A stretch of DNA of 64,000 nt from Acanthosepion esculentum (GCA_964036315.1 OZ038496.1:21338685-21402684), one strand, 5' to 3'; shown: positions 9,710 to 21,520, numbered from the stretch's first letter. The notes: generated by a model from the letters alone, not told the origin. Translations and numbers: made by a program.

Positions 9710-10725
9710 TATAAAGATGATAATATGATAGAAATATCCCTTCATTAATAAAAAATAAAATTATCTTCAAAAATGTTGAAGATAGAGATTATATAATTAT
9801 TTATATATTTATTATTTGTGTTATGCATAATTTATACACACTGTCAACATAAAAGCACACTCTTCCTTGTGATGTCATTTGGTTAGAGATTAATTTCCAA
9901 TTATTTATCAAATTTACATTTTTTTCTTTAATAAGCAAAAAATAGAGAAAATAATGAAAACCAAAGTCATTGTGTAAATGAGAACTAACTCCTAGGTTTG
10001 TTGATGAATTATTCAATAGCACAAGCAGCTTATGATACAGGGGTGGGGATCTACCACCACCATCACCACCAAGTGAACGAGGGTGTCCAGTTATAATGCC
10101 CTGGGCTACAAGCCAGGGCAGCTGGGTAATGCTTGTGGCAACCACAGCCAATCCTTCTATGCACTCACCTGTCAGTCTACCTGGATATTTTTGAAATTTT
10201 TTCTTCCTTTCTTTCTTTCTTTAATTGATCCTGAAATTAAGTTATCTACTCTAAGGTTAGTCACACTACTGACTGACCATTTTTAAATCACCTGTGGTAT
10301 AAATATGTTAAAAAATGATATGCGTGAGTAATACATGTTTTGTGATTCTGTCTTTTGTCTCAAATTAAGAATTCTTTTTCTGTTACTCAGCATTAAGAAG
10401 ACTTTCTTTTTTCATTTCCTCATTTTTTTTTTTTTTTTGCTTTCTCTTGTTTTATTTTAATCTAGTCAAAGAGTGCAGATAGGAAAAGAAGGGGTTTTCA
10501 TCTGCTCTGGCTACGGTATGAAATAAGGAAATGCGTTAGAAAGGGGCAGAGTGAAAAGTAAACATTTTAACCATTTGTTAGGGAAGAGAATACACAATGA
10601 CAATAGCTCTATGGGGTCATAACAATAGAAGCAATGGCTTTTTTGTTCTTTTCATAAAAGGCTAAAAGTAAAAGCTTAACACTCCTTGATATTATTTGCT
10701 TTGATGTGTTTCACTTATTGAAGTG
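9710..10725. other. No gene seen
   Basis: Short chance ORFs only. A 7-bp GC hairpin, gccctgg...ccagggc, lies at 10098-10119 in a less AT-rich patch (10030-10180) of unknown origin. A TTTC run is at 10200. Confidence 0.4.

Positions 10726-10726
<1 letters not shown>

Positions 10727-10762
<36 letters not shown>
10727..10762. repeat. (TA)n microsatellite
   Basis: About 16 units followed by a short TG run. Confidence 0.95.
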
Positions 10763-10774
<12 letters not shown>

Positions 10775-11338
10775 TTGTATTAATAGCATGAATGAATGAA
10801 TAGTGACCATTGTCAGTGGGTTTGGGTATAGATTAACTAACTGTAAATGTACATGTATTTGATTCTATATAAATACATTGATATCAGCTGTATATTAAAT
10901 TGTAAGTTTATTAATATTATATGCTAGAATTACTCATTTATTATCTACATATAATTTTTTTGTCTGTATGCAGGAGTGAGGATTTAATATTATATCGTTT
11001 ATATACGAGAAAAGAAATGTTTTCATGTTGTGCATAGATGTGTGTTTAATATTGTCAAAAATTTCATGCATATTTAAGCATTCAATATCTTTGTTTTTTG
11101 TCTCAGTATTATTTTTGCTCATAGTAAATACTTTTTTCATGTGTGTCAATGTTAATATTTTTTTCTCAGTGTTTTTTTTTCTTGTATATCAATGTTAATA
11201 TTATTTATATATGTGTTTTTATAAACATTATGTTCAGTGTATGTATCATTTTTCTCAATATATACAGTTAGTACTTGTATCACTTATACATTCAATTTTT
11301 TAAATCAGTATTTGATTAATATTAATAAAATTTACTTT

Positions 11339-11340
<2 letters not shown>

Positions 11341-11391
<51 letters not shown>
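11341..11391. repeat. (CA)n(TA)n microsatellite
   Basis: A short CA run followed by about 20 TA units. Confidence 0.95.
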
Positions 11392-11395
<4 letters not shown>

Positions 11396-11706
11396 ATTTT
11401 TTAATTCAATATTATTTTATTACTGTAAACATTATATTTAGTGGTACACGTGTTAAAAAACAAAGATGTCTACACTAAACACATGCATCCAATAAATGAT
11501 CAGCATTTACACAAGATTTAAAGATAAACTGAATTTTGTCCTCTAAATCTTAACATTAGGTTAATTAGTTTTTACATGTTATGTAAATTTTAACTATTGA
11601 TTGTTGTTTTTGGTATTATAGATTTCAGTGCATATTATCAACTATTATCAGTATGTGTGTGTATATATTTGGTAGCTGTTAACATTTTGTGTGCATGCTT
11701 CTCTGT

Positions 11707-11714
11707 ACATACAA

Positions 11715-11752
<38 letters not shown>

Positions 11753-11798
11753 GAAAGAGAGAAAAAAGATGTGTGTGTGTGCATGTATATAGAGAGAA

Positions 11799-11830
<32 letters not shown>
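11707..11830. repeat. Compound CA/TA/TG microsatellite
   Basis: CA run, TA run, gagagaaaaaagatg spacer, TG run and a final TA run. The last TA run touches the left end of the fold-back that follows. Confidence 0.95.
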
Positions 11831-11831
<1 letters not shown>

Positions 11832-12160
11832 AGTTTCATTAAAAAAAACAGACAAGGTACTGTGGTTAAGAATTTTAATTTTTCTTGTGTTCTTGTAATT
11901 TTTTTCTTTTCTGGACGTAAATTGTATAGAAATTGTCCAAATGTTTTGTATGTTTGAGTGCTTTCAGCTATACTTTTAGCCATTATCGATGATAATATAC
12001 AATATAAAAGTATAGCTTAAAGCGCTCGGACATACAAAACATTTGGGCAATCTATTTCTACATAATTTATATCCAGAAAAAAAGAAAAATACAAGAACAC
12101 AAGAAAAATTTTTAAAAAACTTAACTGCAGTCTTGTCAGTCTTGTTAATGAAACTTGTAT
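11829..12160. mobile_element. Fold-back element with arms of about 155 bp
   Basis: The element begins acaagtttcatt and ends aatgaaacttgta. The arms (11829-11985 and 12005-12160) mirror each other, with gtgttcttg, ttttcttttctggac, aaatgttttgtatgt and agctatactttta on the left. The loop is about 20 bases around attatcgatgataa. TA-rich tracts lie on both sides. No coding capacity. Single arms of the same family occur at 5285-5450 and, more diverged, at 49744-49860. Confidence 0.85.
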
Positions 12161-12195
12161 AAAAAAGGAACTGCTACTCAAATACACAATTTTAT

Positions 12196-12232
12196 ATTAT
12201 ATATATATATTATACACACACACACACACATA
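12196..12232. repeat. (TA)n(CA)n microsatellite
   Basis: TA run followed by about 9 CA units. Confidence 0.9.
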
Positions 12233-12234
12233 AA

Positions 12235-13830
12235 CTAGTGTAAGTGTACAAATAAATGTATTCTTGTGTGTATCTATCAACACTGTGTGCATATGGATAC
12301 ACACTCATTTCTATATACATACACAATAATATGTATATGTATCCTCATTAACTCAGTATAAAGTTGCATATTAACAATGTCATTTCCTTGTTGACACCCA
12401 TACACATGCTCAAACTTAAAGGCCTTACACCCTGGGTGACAAGTTGACCACATCTTCCTCTTCCTCCACTTCTGTCATCATGAGTAATAGCCCAGCAAAC
12501 TCCAGGGTCATTGTCTCTTTACCTCTTGTCTGCTTATCCCCAAGGCATGTCATATGACTTGCAGTAACATCAGCAGTAGCAAACCTACTCTAACATTCAG
12601 ACTCCAGATGCTGTTGTTCACTCAGTCCAATCGCCAACTCACCCATAGCCAACTTGGCCATCTGCATCACAAAGGTTTCATAAAGTTACTACCTGTCTTC
12701 AACTTCATTGTTTGGCCTTCCTCAGATGATTTCTTCCCTAAAACAAGTTACAGCAACATTAACAATACTTAGATTCATATATCCATCGATTTAAACCTAG
12801 ATTCTTGTCTAGACTCTCTACACATTTCAAGTCCATGACTTCTATATCTACATATACAGTCTTTTTCTTTCAATTTCTTTCTTTCATAAACATCTATTTA
12901 AAAAGATACTTTTGGAAATAATTCCTAAATAGCTCTTTTATAATCATATTCAAGCCATTCACTTATTTTCTTAAAACTGTATCTTTTTTCAACATATGTG
13001 TTTATATTTGTATGAAAAAAAAAGAAACAGAACATTAGAATGTGAAACTAGTAAAAAAGTTTAAATTTTAATTTTCAATTATCATTTTTTTTTTTTGTTA
13101 CAATATCCAAGGTCATGATCATAAAAAGACTTTTGTGAAAATTCCTCATTTGAAAATCCTCCATAGTCAAGATCAAGACCAAAGTTAGAAAAAATAAACT
13201 GGACCAAGATTAAGACTGTTATGATGATGACTTATAATTATGACAATATGTTGGAAATTCTTAAAAACTTGAGAGTTAATCATGATAAATGATCTGTATA
13301 CACCAAGTACTTCTAAAAATGTATCTTTCAGACATGCCTGTCTTGTCTTACATTTTCTAAAAAGAAAAAGAAAATAAACTAAAAGGTATATTGCTTCTAT
13401 TCACCTTAGTCTCATCTAACCAATGTATTTAAGGAACTTGTATTATACAAATTATATTCTAATCATAACTGATGGTTTGTTAATTTAATTTAAGCTCATT
13501 TCTATGGCTCTAAAGTCTCTCATCTAGCTATTTTTTAAGTTTAAATTTGCTATTGAATTTCTTAGCAGATTAAAAGTATATTTTGCTGGTGGTATTAATT
13601 TCCTATCATCAAAGTGGATGAATTCTGTGATTTATGTGAGTCACAGAGATGATATTGCTTTACTGTGCTTCCATTTTAGCCTCTTACACTTACACATGTT
13701 TTTGCAGTGAGCTATTTAAAAAAAATAATCATTTATTTTTTCATTCTATTTTTATACCTTCTGGTTCATTCTTCAAAATATTTTCCAATAAAACTTGATA
13801 CTTTGTAAGTTTTTCCTCTTTGATGTGTAC
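12235..13830. other. No gene seen
   Basis: 12420-12760 is less AT-rich than its surroundings and carries a 72-codon frame, but the residues resemble no family I know. The rest is AT-rich. Confidence 0.35.
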
Positions 13831-13833
13831 AGG

Positions 13834-13940
13834 TATATATATATATATATGTGTTACATTTCCATTTTTTTAAGTGTATACATTTACAGTTTTTCTTTCA
13901 ATCATTTTTTCATAAGCACCTATATAAAAGATAAATGTTT

Positions 13941-13972
<32 letters not shown>

Positions 13973-14250
13973 TGTATGTATATATATATATATACATGCA
14001 TTTCTACAGTATATATATTTATATAGAAAATGTGTGTGTACATATGTAGTGTGTGTACATATGTAATGTATATGTGTGTGTACGTGTATATATATATATA
14101 TATATATATATAGTGTATGTGTGAGTGTGTACAGATGTAATATATATGTGTATATGTATACATGTGTATATATATATATATATATGTGCATGTATATACA
14201 TATGTAATGTGTGTGTGTGTGTGTGGGTATACACACATAAATATATATAA
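13834..14250. repeat. Long compound microsatellite (TATG, TA, TG)
   Basis: It includes a (TATG)n block at about 13945-13980, TA runs near 13982, 14090-14112 and 14168-14185, and TG-rich spacers. Long open frames on both strands here are only translations of the repeats. Confidence 0.95.
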
Positions 14251-14299
14251 CCACATGTATGTATGTGGGTGTGGTATATTTGTTCAGTATAGTCAGCAA

Positions 14300-15380
14300 A
14301 TAGGTTAAGTAATATAATACAAATTTTAAGTAACTTAGGATTTTAACAAGTATTCAAGTTGCTTAATTTTTGCACAAGCATCAGTACCCAAGTTGTGTAA
14401 ATGATTGCTTAAATACTTCATGCTAGGTCTGATAAATAGAAAAAGACATTTCTATGTAACTCAATTAGTAGAATTTTTGAATACAGTAGAAAAAAATGTA
14501 TTAGTAACTTTTTCGTTTAATTTCATATTTTACTTTCCTTTTTCTTTTCACTTTTCCAAGTTGCTTAGGCTACACTGACATCACTAGTAGACTTTATATT
14601 TAGTCAAATTTATGTTTATTTGCTTATAAACAAAAAAAAACTTGCATATTGTTTTTTTATTCAATAACCTTTAAGGCTATATTTTATTCTATTATGAGCA
14701 ATATAAATGATATAAAGGAGAATAGATTACGATGAGGTTTCATCCTCACTAAATTTAAAATATGTATCCTCTCCCCTTGATGTGTAGAATTCACACCTAG
14801 ATACACACTTCCAACTACCAAGCATCTAATTTTTCTGCACCTATGTTGACAATATATCTGTCACCTTTACATATGACTGTTTTAAGTCCTGCTCTGCTTG
14901 TAACAACCTGCCTGTTGTCACCCATTTTTGCCATGCAATTTTATTTACCATTATTTGGCATCTGAAGCAGTAGCAGCAGCAGCATCTGCATTTGCAAATT
15001 TCTAAGGCTTCTTGTGACGTCAATGCACCTATCAGATTTTAAATGAGTTTAGCTGGTCTTAGCTGAATTGAGTCAGGCTCAGCTGTGTATGACTGCTGCT
15101 TAGCACAAGCAGGAAGGAGATTTGATAGAGGCTCGAGAGAAAGGGAAAAATCATAATTTCTCATGTAGATAAGACTTGTTCGACACGTGTATATTTTGAA
15201 ATCTGTTCCTCATATATATTTGTATTAAAAACATACAATCCTAATAATGTATACTTTTTTCTTTAAAGAGTAGTTAATCTTTGTCATTTCACATAACAGT
15301 AATGTCCTTGTCAATATGTCTATATACTGCTTATTTACATATATAAGATAGAGAGTTGATATATTTATATATTAATGAAC
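14300..15380. other. No gene seen
   Basis: AT-rich sequence without a recognisable element. A short (AGC)n-like patch lies near 14970. Confidence 0.4.
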
Positions 15381-15384
15381 AAAA

Positions 15385-16400
15385 TTGGGGCCAGTAGCTT
15401 CTTCAGGACATTGGCAATTATAGCTCTCCACAATTTTATGTTCTTTATAGTTCTTGGTAAATGTTGTCTTTTTGCTATCTCTCCTAAACTATGGTCTGTG
15501 GTCCATTTGCACAAACTTAGGTAGGTTATACAGTGTTTTCCTCTGTCCCATGAGTGTCAGATTTTCCAAGCCCTCTTTCCTTATTATGTGTCCTAGAAAT
15601 TTCAACTATCTTTTTGATGTCTATTTTCTCTACAACTTTGTTGCTGCTCACTCTATGGTATTCTCAGCATCCTTTTATAGAACCACATTTCTATTGCCTC
15701 AAGTTTTTTCTTCATCTGTGAGGAGATTGTCCAGCATTTACTGCAATATAGTAGAACTAATATTACATAACAGTTCAGTGCTCTTTTCTTTGTTTCTAAC
15801 AAAATTTCATATTTCTTAATACTTGGAAGACATTTTCCACTATCTCAATGTGCCTTCAGAGTTCAGTGTTGCACTTACCATCCTCTGTTAAAACACTTCT
15901 GAGGTATTTAAATTGTTGTATTTGTTTGATTTTGATATCTCCAATTTGTAATTTGCATGTTGAGCTGTTCCTTTTTCTAACTACCATGCATATCATCTTT
16001 TTGTAATTGATGTTTAGTCCTTTCTTCTCACTTTCCTTCACCACCTTCCATTGGAGTTCTTGTAGTTTCCTTTCTCGGTCTGCTATCAACATTGTCTCAT
16101 CTACATATGTTGTTGAGATTGTGGCTGCCAATAAAGAATCTTGGTAGAACTTTTAATTCTCTCAGAATTGCCTGACTGTAAAAGTTGAATAAGTCCAGTG
16201 AGAAGACACATCCTTGTCTTACACCCCTTTCTATCTTTGTATATTTACTGAAATCATTTTCTGTCCATATGCCAGCCATTTACTTCCAGTATAAGTTCGG
16301 AATTGTTCTAATATCCTTCCTAAAGCTTAAAAAACTGAGTTCTGTTGACAGTGTATTTTCTATAAATATATTTTTTGGTTCTGAACATCTCTGATTGTTT
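15385..16400 (-). pseudogene. LINE family 1 reverse transcriptase and C-terminal remnant
   Basis: A non-LTR retrotransposon ORF2 remnant read from 16400 down to 15385. In order it has an NLYW-like lead-in, a segment with ERGVRQGCVFSLDLFNFYSQ (a core reverse-transcriptase motif), and the catalytic region where YADD is changed to YVDE. Next come KGLNINYKK, a CKLQIGD-like strand and QQFKYLRSVLTEDGK. The degenerate tail includes the complement of tccaagccctctttcctta. At least one frameshift lies near 16100-16130, and stops are frequent beyond 15856. The two changed catalytic positions and the frameshifts mean it is dead. The family resembles the endonuclease-reverse transcriptases common in mollusc genomes, perhaps RTE-like; the clade is uncertain. 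Confidence 0.85.
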
Positions 16401-16599
16401 AATAAACACATAGCAGATTAATATAGATAAAAACTGTCATATGAATTTTTTAAAAAAATGACAATATGAAAAATTTACGTTACTAATAAACAAAATGCTT
16501 ACTGTAAATTACAATCTATAGTGAGATTCATTAAAGATTTTGCTATCCATTTTGTTGCCCAGAATACATGTTGAAGACTTTCCACAGCATCCCAACTAC

Positions 16600-16990
16600 A
16601 ACACTATCTATTCTGCCTGATGAAACAGATGAAAATTTGTGAGCCTCTCACTGCTCTATCACTATTTCCATGGCATGTATTCCAACAAGCTTCATTTCTT
16701 AGTCCTTTACAACTGGGACCCCTGCCATGCCACGTGCACAAGTGTGGATCATCCCCATTCCCTTCGTATTCCAATAGTAAGAAGTAAGTTCCATTCGAAT
16801 AGCTTCTTCCCAAGAACTGCTGCTTTATGAAACTGACTCCTGGCAGAATGTTTTCCCAATCGCTACGATCTTGACCACTTCAAGTTTAGGGTTAACTGTT
16901 ATCTTTCCCGCATAGCTCCATGAACTTCACTTCTTGTCCTTTCTTTTGCTTATGCAACACCACACAATAACTGTCGACCTTGAGTTGCTC
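16600..16990 (+). mobile_element. LINE family 2 C-terminal fragment
   Basis: The broken frame reads SLSLLYHYFHGMYSNKLH, then NSFFPRTAAL and a WN.L-type continuation with stops. This is the conserved tail after the reverse transcriptase in this LINE family. The same tail occurs at 19085, 32235-32990 (minus) and 40835-41640 (minus). Confidence 0.75.
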
Positions 16991-17029
16991 TTGGGCCTTG
17001 AACATTAATATAAAACATGTATGTGCTTT

Positions 17030-17230
17030 GCCAGGGTCATGTAAAGTTTCTCCTAGACGGATTGTAGACTATGGCTAGAAAGCACAGTCTTTTCTGCTAT
17101 TTACTTCATAGCTGGGGAAAGAAAATGTGGATTCTTACCTTTACCAAGAATATTTGCGTAAAAGTGAATGTAATGAACTTGAACAGAATTCGGACTCGGC
17201 TCACCAATTTATCTTTCAAAGAGATTTATA
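17030..17230 (-). mobile_element. SINE core fragment
   Basis: The complement of tacttcatagctggggaaa, with ttcttacctttaccaagaat, matches the shared core seen at 18540-18600 and 59330. The tRNA-like head would lie beyond 17200 but is badly decayed. Confidence 0.55.
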
Positions 17231-17733
17231 TTTTTCTCTATAATCTTGACTTTGTATTCACATACAGTTAAACTTAGTTTCACTCATTAACCTGAACAGA
17301 CAAATCACCCAGCATCACCTGGAAACTAAGAAAATTTGTGTGCTGTGAATTTCTTTCACTTCTCATTATGTGTCTTACATTGTCGGAGATGATTTGCTTG
17401 AAAAGGAAATTACTTCAAAGTCATTTCAGACTTGATGAATTCAATCCCGTCATTTATTAATTACTTCCATGTAAAGAAAAGTTCTACAGTTTGTCACAAA
17501 ATTGTGTGTACTTAAAAAAGGAAGAAGAGCAACATGTACAAGCAACAAGGTAATCCAGGTTAAATGATTTAACCTTGGTTGCTTGATTGCTTTTTGCCAC
17601 TTTTAACGAGGAAATAAGATTGACAAGCAAAGTTGAATAGATAAATAATAAGATAGATATTTTCTAATATTGTGAAATTTTTTCCCTATTTTCGGAGTGG
17701 AGTATCTAATCCTTTCTGTAAAATGAAATTCAA

Positions 17734-17736
<3 letters not shown>

Positions 17737-17783
<47 letters not shown>
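17737..17783. repeat. (TA)n microsatellite
   Basis: About 23 units ending at the left end of the mariner remnant. Confidence 0.95.
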
Positions 17784-17789
<6 letters not shown>

Positions 17790-18377
17790 CAGGGTGTGAT
17801 GGGCAAATTGTTACTATTTTATATTTTTAATTTCATGCATTTGTTTTTGGTTCTGTCAACTGCACAGTATAGTAGGGTCAGTTGGGCACCATCTGTGAGA
17901 AAAAGAGCCCCATGACACAATTCACTCCGCTAGAAATTTGGAAACGGCATGTTGTAATGCTTGGCATTTGTGCCAGAAGCTCCAATACGAACATTTCAGT
18001 TGGATGAGTCTAATGGTGATTATGAAGCTATGTCTGGCAACATGATTCTGCACCATGCCACAGACAATTTCTGCAACTACATCACCCCTTACATCTGGCC
18101 ACCTAACTTCCCAGACTGCAACCCACTTGCTTATTATGTGTTGGGCACAGGCAGTTGATCAAGAGACCAACAAAACTCCTTGTAACACCAAAGATGAACT
18201 GAAGGTAAGGATTATGGCAGCATTCACCAACTTAAAGAAGGAGACCATCCAGAAGAGTTGCAGGAGATTCTGAAATCATGTGGAGGCCATGGTTAAAGTA
18301 AATGGTGATTTTATTGAATAAATTTACTCTTTAGTATTTCAAGATATTTTTGTGTAATTTTAGCTAATATATCTGTT

Positions 18378-18380
<3 letters not shown>
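17790..18380 (+). pseudogene. Tc1/mariner-superfamily transposon, internally deleted
   Basis: The left end is cagggtgtgatgggcaaatt. A transposase start at 17912 reads MTQFTPLEIWKRH and continues to about residue 28. Then the sequence jumps to the C-terminal third: NYITPYIWPPNFPDCNPLAY (the third catalytic D lies in PDCNP), followed, one frame over, by ETNKTPCNTKDELKVRIMAA and a CRRF motif. The middle of the enzyme, including the first two catalytic acids, is missing, and a frameshift separates the last two blocks. The element sits between two (TA)n tracts, as expected for a TA target. Not functional. Confidence 0.85.

Positions 18381-18383
<3 letters not shown>

Positions 18384-18414
<31 letters not shown>
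18384..18414. repeat. (TA)n microsatellite
   Basis: About 15 units at the right end of the mariner remnant. Confidence 0.95.
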
Positions 18415-18417
<3 letters not shown>

Positions 18418-18429
18418 AATGTGTGATGA

Positions 18430-18730
18430 ATAGGGAGACATGGTGGAGTAATGGATAGCAGCTTGACTTGAATAGTCAGAGACCAAGTTTGAATCCCAGT
18501 TGTGTTTGTTACATTTATTTATGTCCAAATACTTGGGAAAGGTATGACTCCATCTCTTTTACCCCCAGCTATGGGTAAATAGAAGGACAGATTGGGTCCT
18601 ATAGCCTTGGGCGGCATCTGCTCTAGAAGAAAGATAACTCTGAATTCAATACTTGAGTGGTTGACGACTAAACCAGTTCCCCTACCAGATACTTGTCCTG
18701 TAAGGAGGGTAAATGGAACCCCAGTAGCAC
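18430..18730 (+). mobile_element. tRNA-headed SINE with the shared core
   Basis: The A box is tggagtaatgg (about 18443-18453) and the B-box region is agtttgaatccc (about 18486-18497), as in a tRNA-derived polymerase III promoter. The core follows: gggaaaggtatga, cagctatgggtaaatag, gattgggtcctatagcc. The same core, in the same order, occurs in the 5S-headed SINEs. No 5S head is visible. Confidence 0.8.
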
Positions 18731-18944
18731 AAAACAAGAGCTGTTAAGGGTGGATGAATTCATCGGAGTCAAAAGCCATCTACCCTGATGATAGGCTTAA
18801 TAGCCTTACCAACCTACAATTGGCCAAATGGAGTTAGTATGGTTACATCCCAGAATACATGGTCAATCATGGAGGTGTTCCTTCAGCAGGAGCAAGAAGG
18901 CTCCGGATTTGAATTTGGATATCTTATCTTCCAAAAACATTTTA

Positions 18945-19400
18945 TAAAGAATGAAAATACTGTACATACTGGAGATTTTATGATCAGTTTTTTTATGCAA
19001 AATATAGGATGCTGCACTATAGACAGGTAATTTTTTGAAGAGGTTAAAAATCATGCATTTTCGGTGACTAGTTACACTAAATACCTCACTTGTGGAACTC
19101 CCTTCTAGCTCCATGCTTTCCAGCCAACTTTAACCTGCAAAAATTTAAATGCAATGTCAATCGCTATCTATCCACTGTCCTTCTGATTACTCTTTCCTCA
19201 TCCTGCTCATTATTAATGTTTCTGTTCCTAATTCTTACACACCCAGTAACCCATTGTATTTTAGTGGCTTTACTGCCTTGCATGGGGTGACACCAATTAA
19301 AAAAAAAGAAAAAGATTTTTCTGGGGTGCTAAAATTCATGCAAAAAATTTGAGGGGTCTCACTATGCATGAAGTCAGCTTATAGACAAGTATATACGGTA
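18945..19400. mobile_element. MITE-like repeat C, split by a LINE insertion
   Basis: 18945-19084 and 19313-19400 together match 3000-3185. Joined phrases are ttttatgatcagttttttta, ttttttgaagaggttaaaa | tttttctggggtgctaaaa and ttcatgcaaaaaattt. It ends tatatacggtatat. The break coincides with the LINE 2 piece at 19085-19312. Confidence 0.75.
19085..19312 (+). mobile_element. LINE family 2, 3' end, nested in repeat C
   Basis: The open stretch reads FNLQKFKCNVNRYLS, the conserved end of the family's ORF. It is followed by the 3' terminus agtggctttactgccttgc, then ggggtgacaccaatt and an A-rich tail. It interrupts repeat C at the point where the copy at about 3140 is continuous. Confidence 0.8.
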
Positions 19401-19404
19401 TATA

Positions 19405-20399
19405 TAAAGAGAAATAGTGCAAACATTGAAATAATCAGTCACCCATATTATGCTTTTCCCAACTACTTTCAATATTCATTTTAAACATATACATAGCCAT
19501 ATTATTTGTTACTTTGGTTGGTCAGTGAAAGGTAAATGATTTTTGTCATTTACTTTTCTTTTTTTTTAAATTTCTTTTGATGAGTCAATTCCAGATCCTC
19601 ATACCTCTTCCTTGCAAATGTCGCAAGCAAAAGTATTTAACTTTCCTAACAGCTTCTATTGCTTATTTGTTGTGTTTATATTTCTGCTGAACTTTAGCTA
19701 TTTACCAAATAGGCGTTTAAATAGACACACTTAACTTGTAATTCAAGACAAATTCAAAAAACAACTGCTCTTCCTATGTTTCAATTTCACAAGTTTACAT
19801 TTCACTGTATCCATTACGTACCTCTGCCTTATATACACAGCATACATTGATATATGTATACAAGGCCAGTGGGTACTACCCCCAAACCCTCCGACTCGGG
19901 GGGAGCCTGGTTTGGGGCCTTGGGCAGTGCTTTGTGACCCTCGCTATTTTTTGAACATTTGCTTTTTTCTACCTACATTTATATACATTACTAATTAAAC
20001 TAAGCACAACTATTATTAAAGGATGAAAAATTTTTGCAGATTTTGACAGGGTTATTTTTTTTCATGCATGGTAATTCTTGAAAAAACACTATATAGAATT
20101 CACTATTTATTATCCACAATGTTGAATGCATTAAAATTATTCAACTTTTTAGCAAGAGAAATTTTAAGTTGATGTTAAAATTGCCACAAAACATTGTTGA
20201 TTTATTTAAGATGGAATGATCTATTATGACATGTTGTATTTAGATACATTGTATTCATTTTCAATTTTTCTAGTTTAATTGCATAGGATCCATTATTGCT
20301 CATCATTATATTACAATAAAAGTTAGTATTTTATATGAATACTACCTTATGAAAATTAAGATGTAGTAGAGTGGTGGGGGGCATATCCCTTGCACCAGA

Positions 20400-20400
<1 letters not shown>
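19405..20400. other. No gene; one GC-rich hairpin
   Basis: AT-rich apart from 19865-19945, which is GC-rich with CpGs. It carries inverted ccccaaacc (19882) and ggtttgggg (19908) around a G-run. The origin of this patch is unknown. Confidence 0.45.

Positions 20401-20449
<49 letters not shown>
20401..20449. repeat. (TA)n microsatellite
   Basis: About 24 units. Confidence 0.95.
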
Positions 20450-20451
<2 letters not shown>

Positions 20452-20777
20452 CTACTCTCACTATATGTAAATAAAATTAGACTTAAAGTAAGCAGCCACA
20501 AAAAGTTGCACTTTTCATCTCATAAAAATTGATTATCTGAAAGATGGCTTACCAATATGTAAATGTATGTGTGCATGGGGATAACATTTATATTATTAAA
20601 AATATTCTAATAGGAGGCATTACTCAATACCTACAAGCAAATATCTCATTAGTAAATAGGGAAGACCAGGCTGCTCTTACACTGCATTTTTTTTTCTTTT
20701 ATTTCATTTTAGCTTCTCTTGGATATTTTCATTTTAATTATTTAAAAAGCAGAATTCTTTTAAACATGTGCAGATAA

Positions 20778-20779
<2 letters not shown>

Positions 20780-20829
<50 letters not shown>
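20780..20829. repeat. (TA)n microsatellite
   Basis: About 25 units. Confidence 0.95.
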
Positions 20830-20831
<2 letters not shown>

Positions 20832-21481
20832 CATCAATAAAATTGTTTTTCGTCTTAAAAAAAGTTCTTTCTTGGAAAGAAACAAGTTACTGAAAGTTTT
20901 TTTCCCCCCATTTTGTCAATAACTTACCCATCATAGATAAGAATCCTAAATTACTCAAGCAGAAAATATAACCAATGCAATTGAAATATTATGAGTAGAT
21001 GTTGAAAAACTTAATCCACTTCTCAAAATCTGATAAAATGATCACACAGAATTTTTTTTTCTTTACTTTTTTTGTTAATCCATTTTTGGTCTGGCTGAGA
21101 ACTGTTCATCACTACTTCACACTTAAATATCATTTCTTAATGGTAATAGTAAACTTTATACTACAGTTAAAGATCTGGAGCCACCCCCACAATTAACATG
21201 GGAAAAATGAAAAAGAGCTCTGAGAGTTATCGAAAAAAGAATGGACTCAATTATCAAACTTATACTTTGTGCCACAGTAATCAGGGTTAAAGGAGGATAT
21301 TTTGACAAGAGCAAAATTTAATAATAAATATTTTTTTTGTCATAATAAAATTTCTAATAAAAATCATGTCTCACTTTTTTTTAACCATGTATAAAATTTT
21401 CTCTTATTTAAAGTACAAAACAAGTACTTTTTGGGCTAGCTGAAAAAATTACTAGGGGTTGCCTCAAACTTTTGAACTGTA

Positions 21482-21514
21482 GTGTGTGTGTTTGTGTGTG
21501 TGTGTGTGTGTGTG
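21482..21514. repeat. (TG)n microsatellite
   Basis: TG run, one interruption, just left of a pogo-like MITE. Confidence 0.95.
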
Positions 21515-21520
21515 TATATA

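Noticed and set aside
9801..10151. 116-codon minus-strand frame
   Set aside because: It crosses unrelated sequence types, has no motif, and its residues do not resemble any family. Treated as chance.
13945..13980. CRISPR-like or regulatory array
   Set aside because: It is a plain TATG tetranucleotide repeat with no spacers.
13870..14299. Open frames of up to 128 codons on the minus strand and 84 on the plus strand
   Set aside because: They are translations of TA, CA and TATG microsatellites (YIYIYI, THTHTH) and carry no real protein signal.
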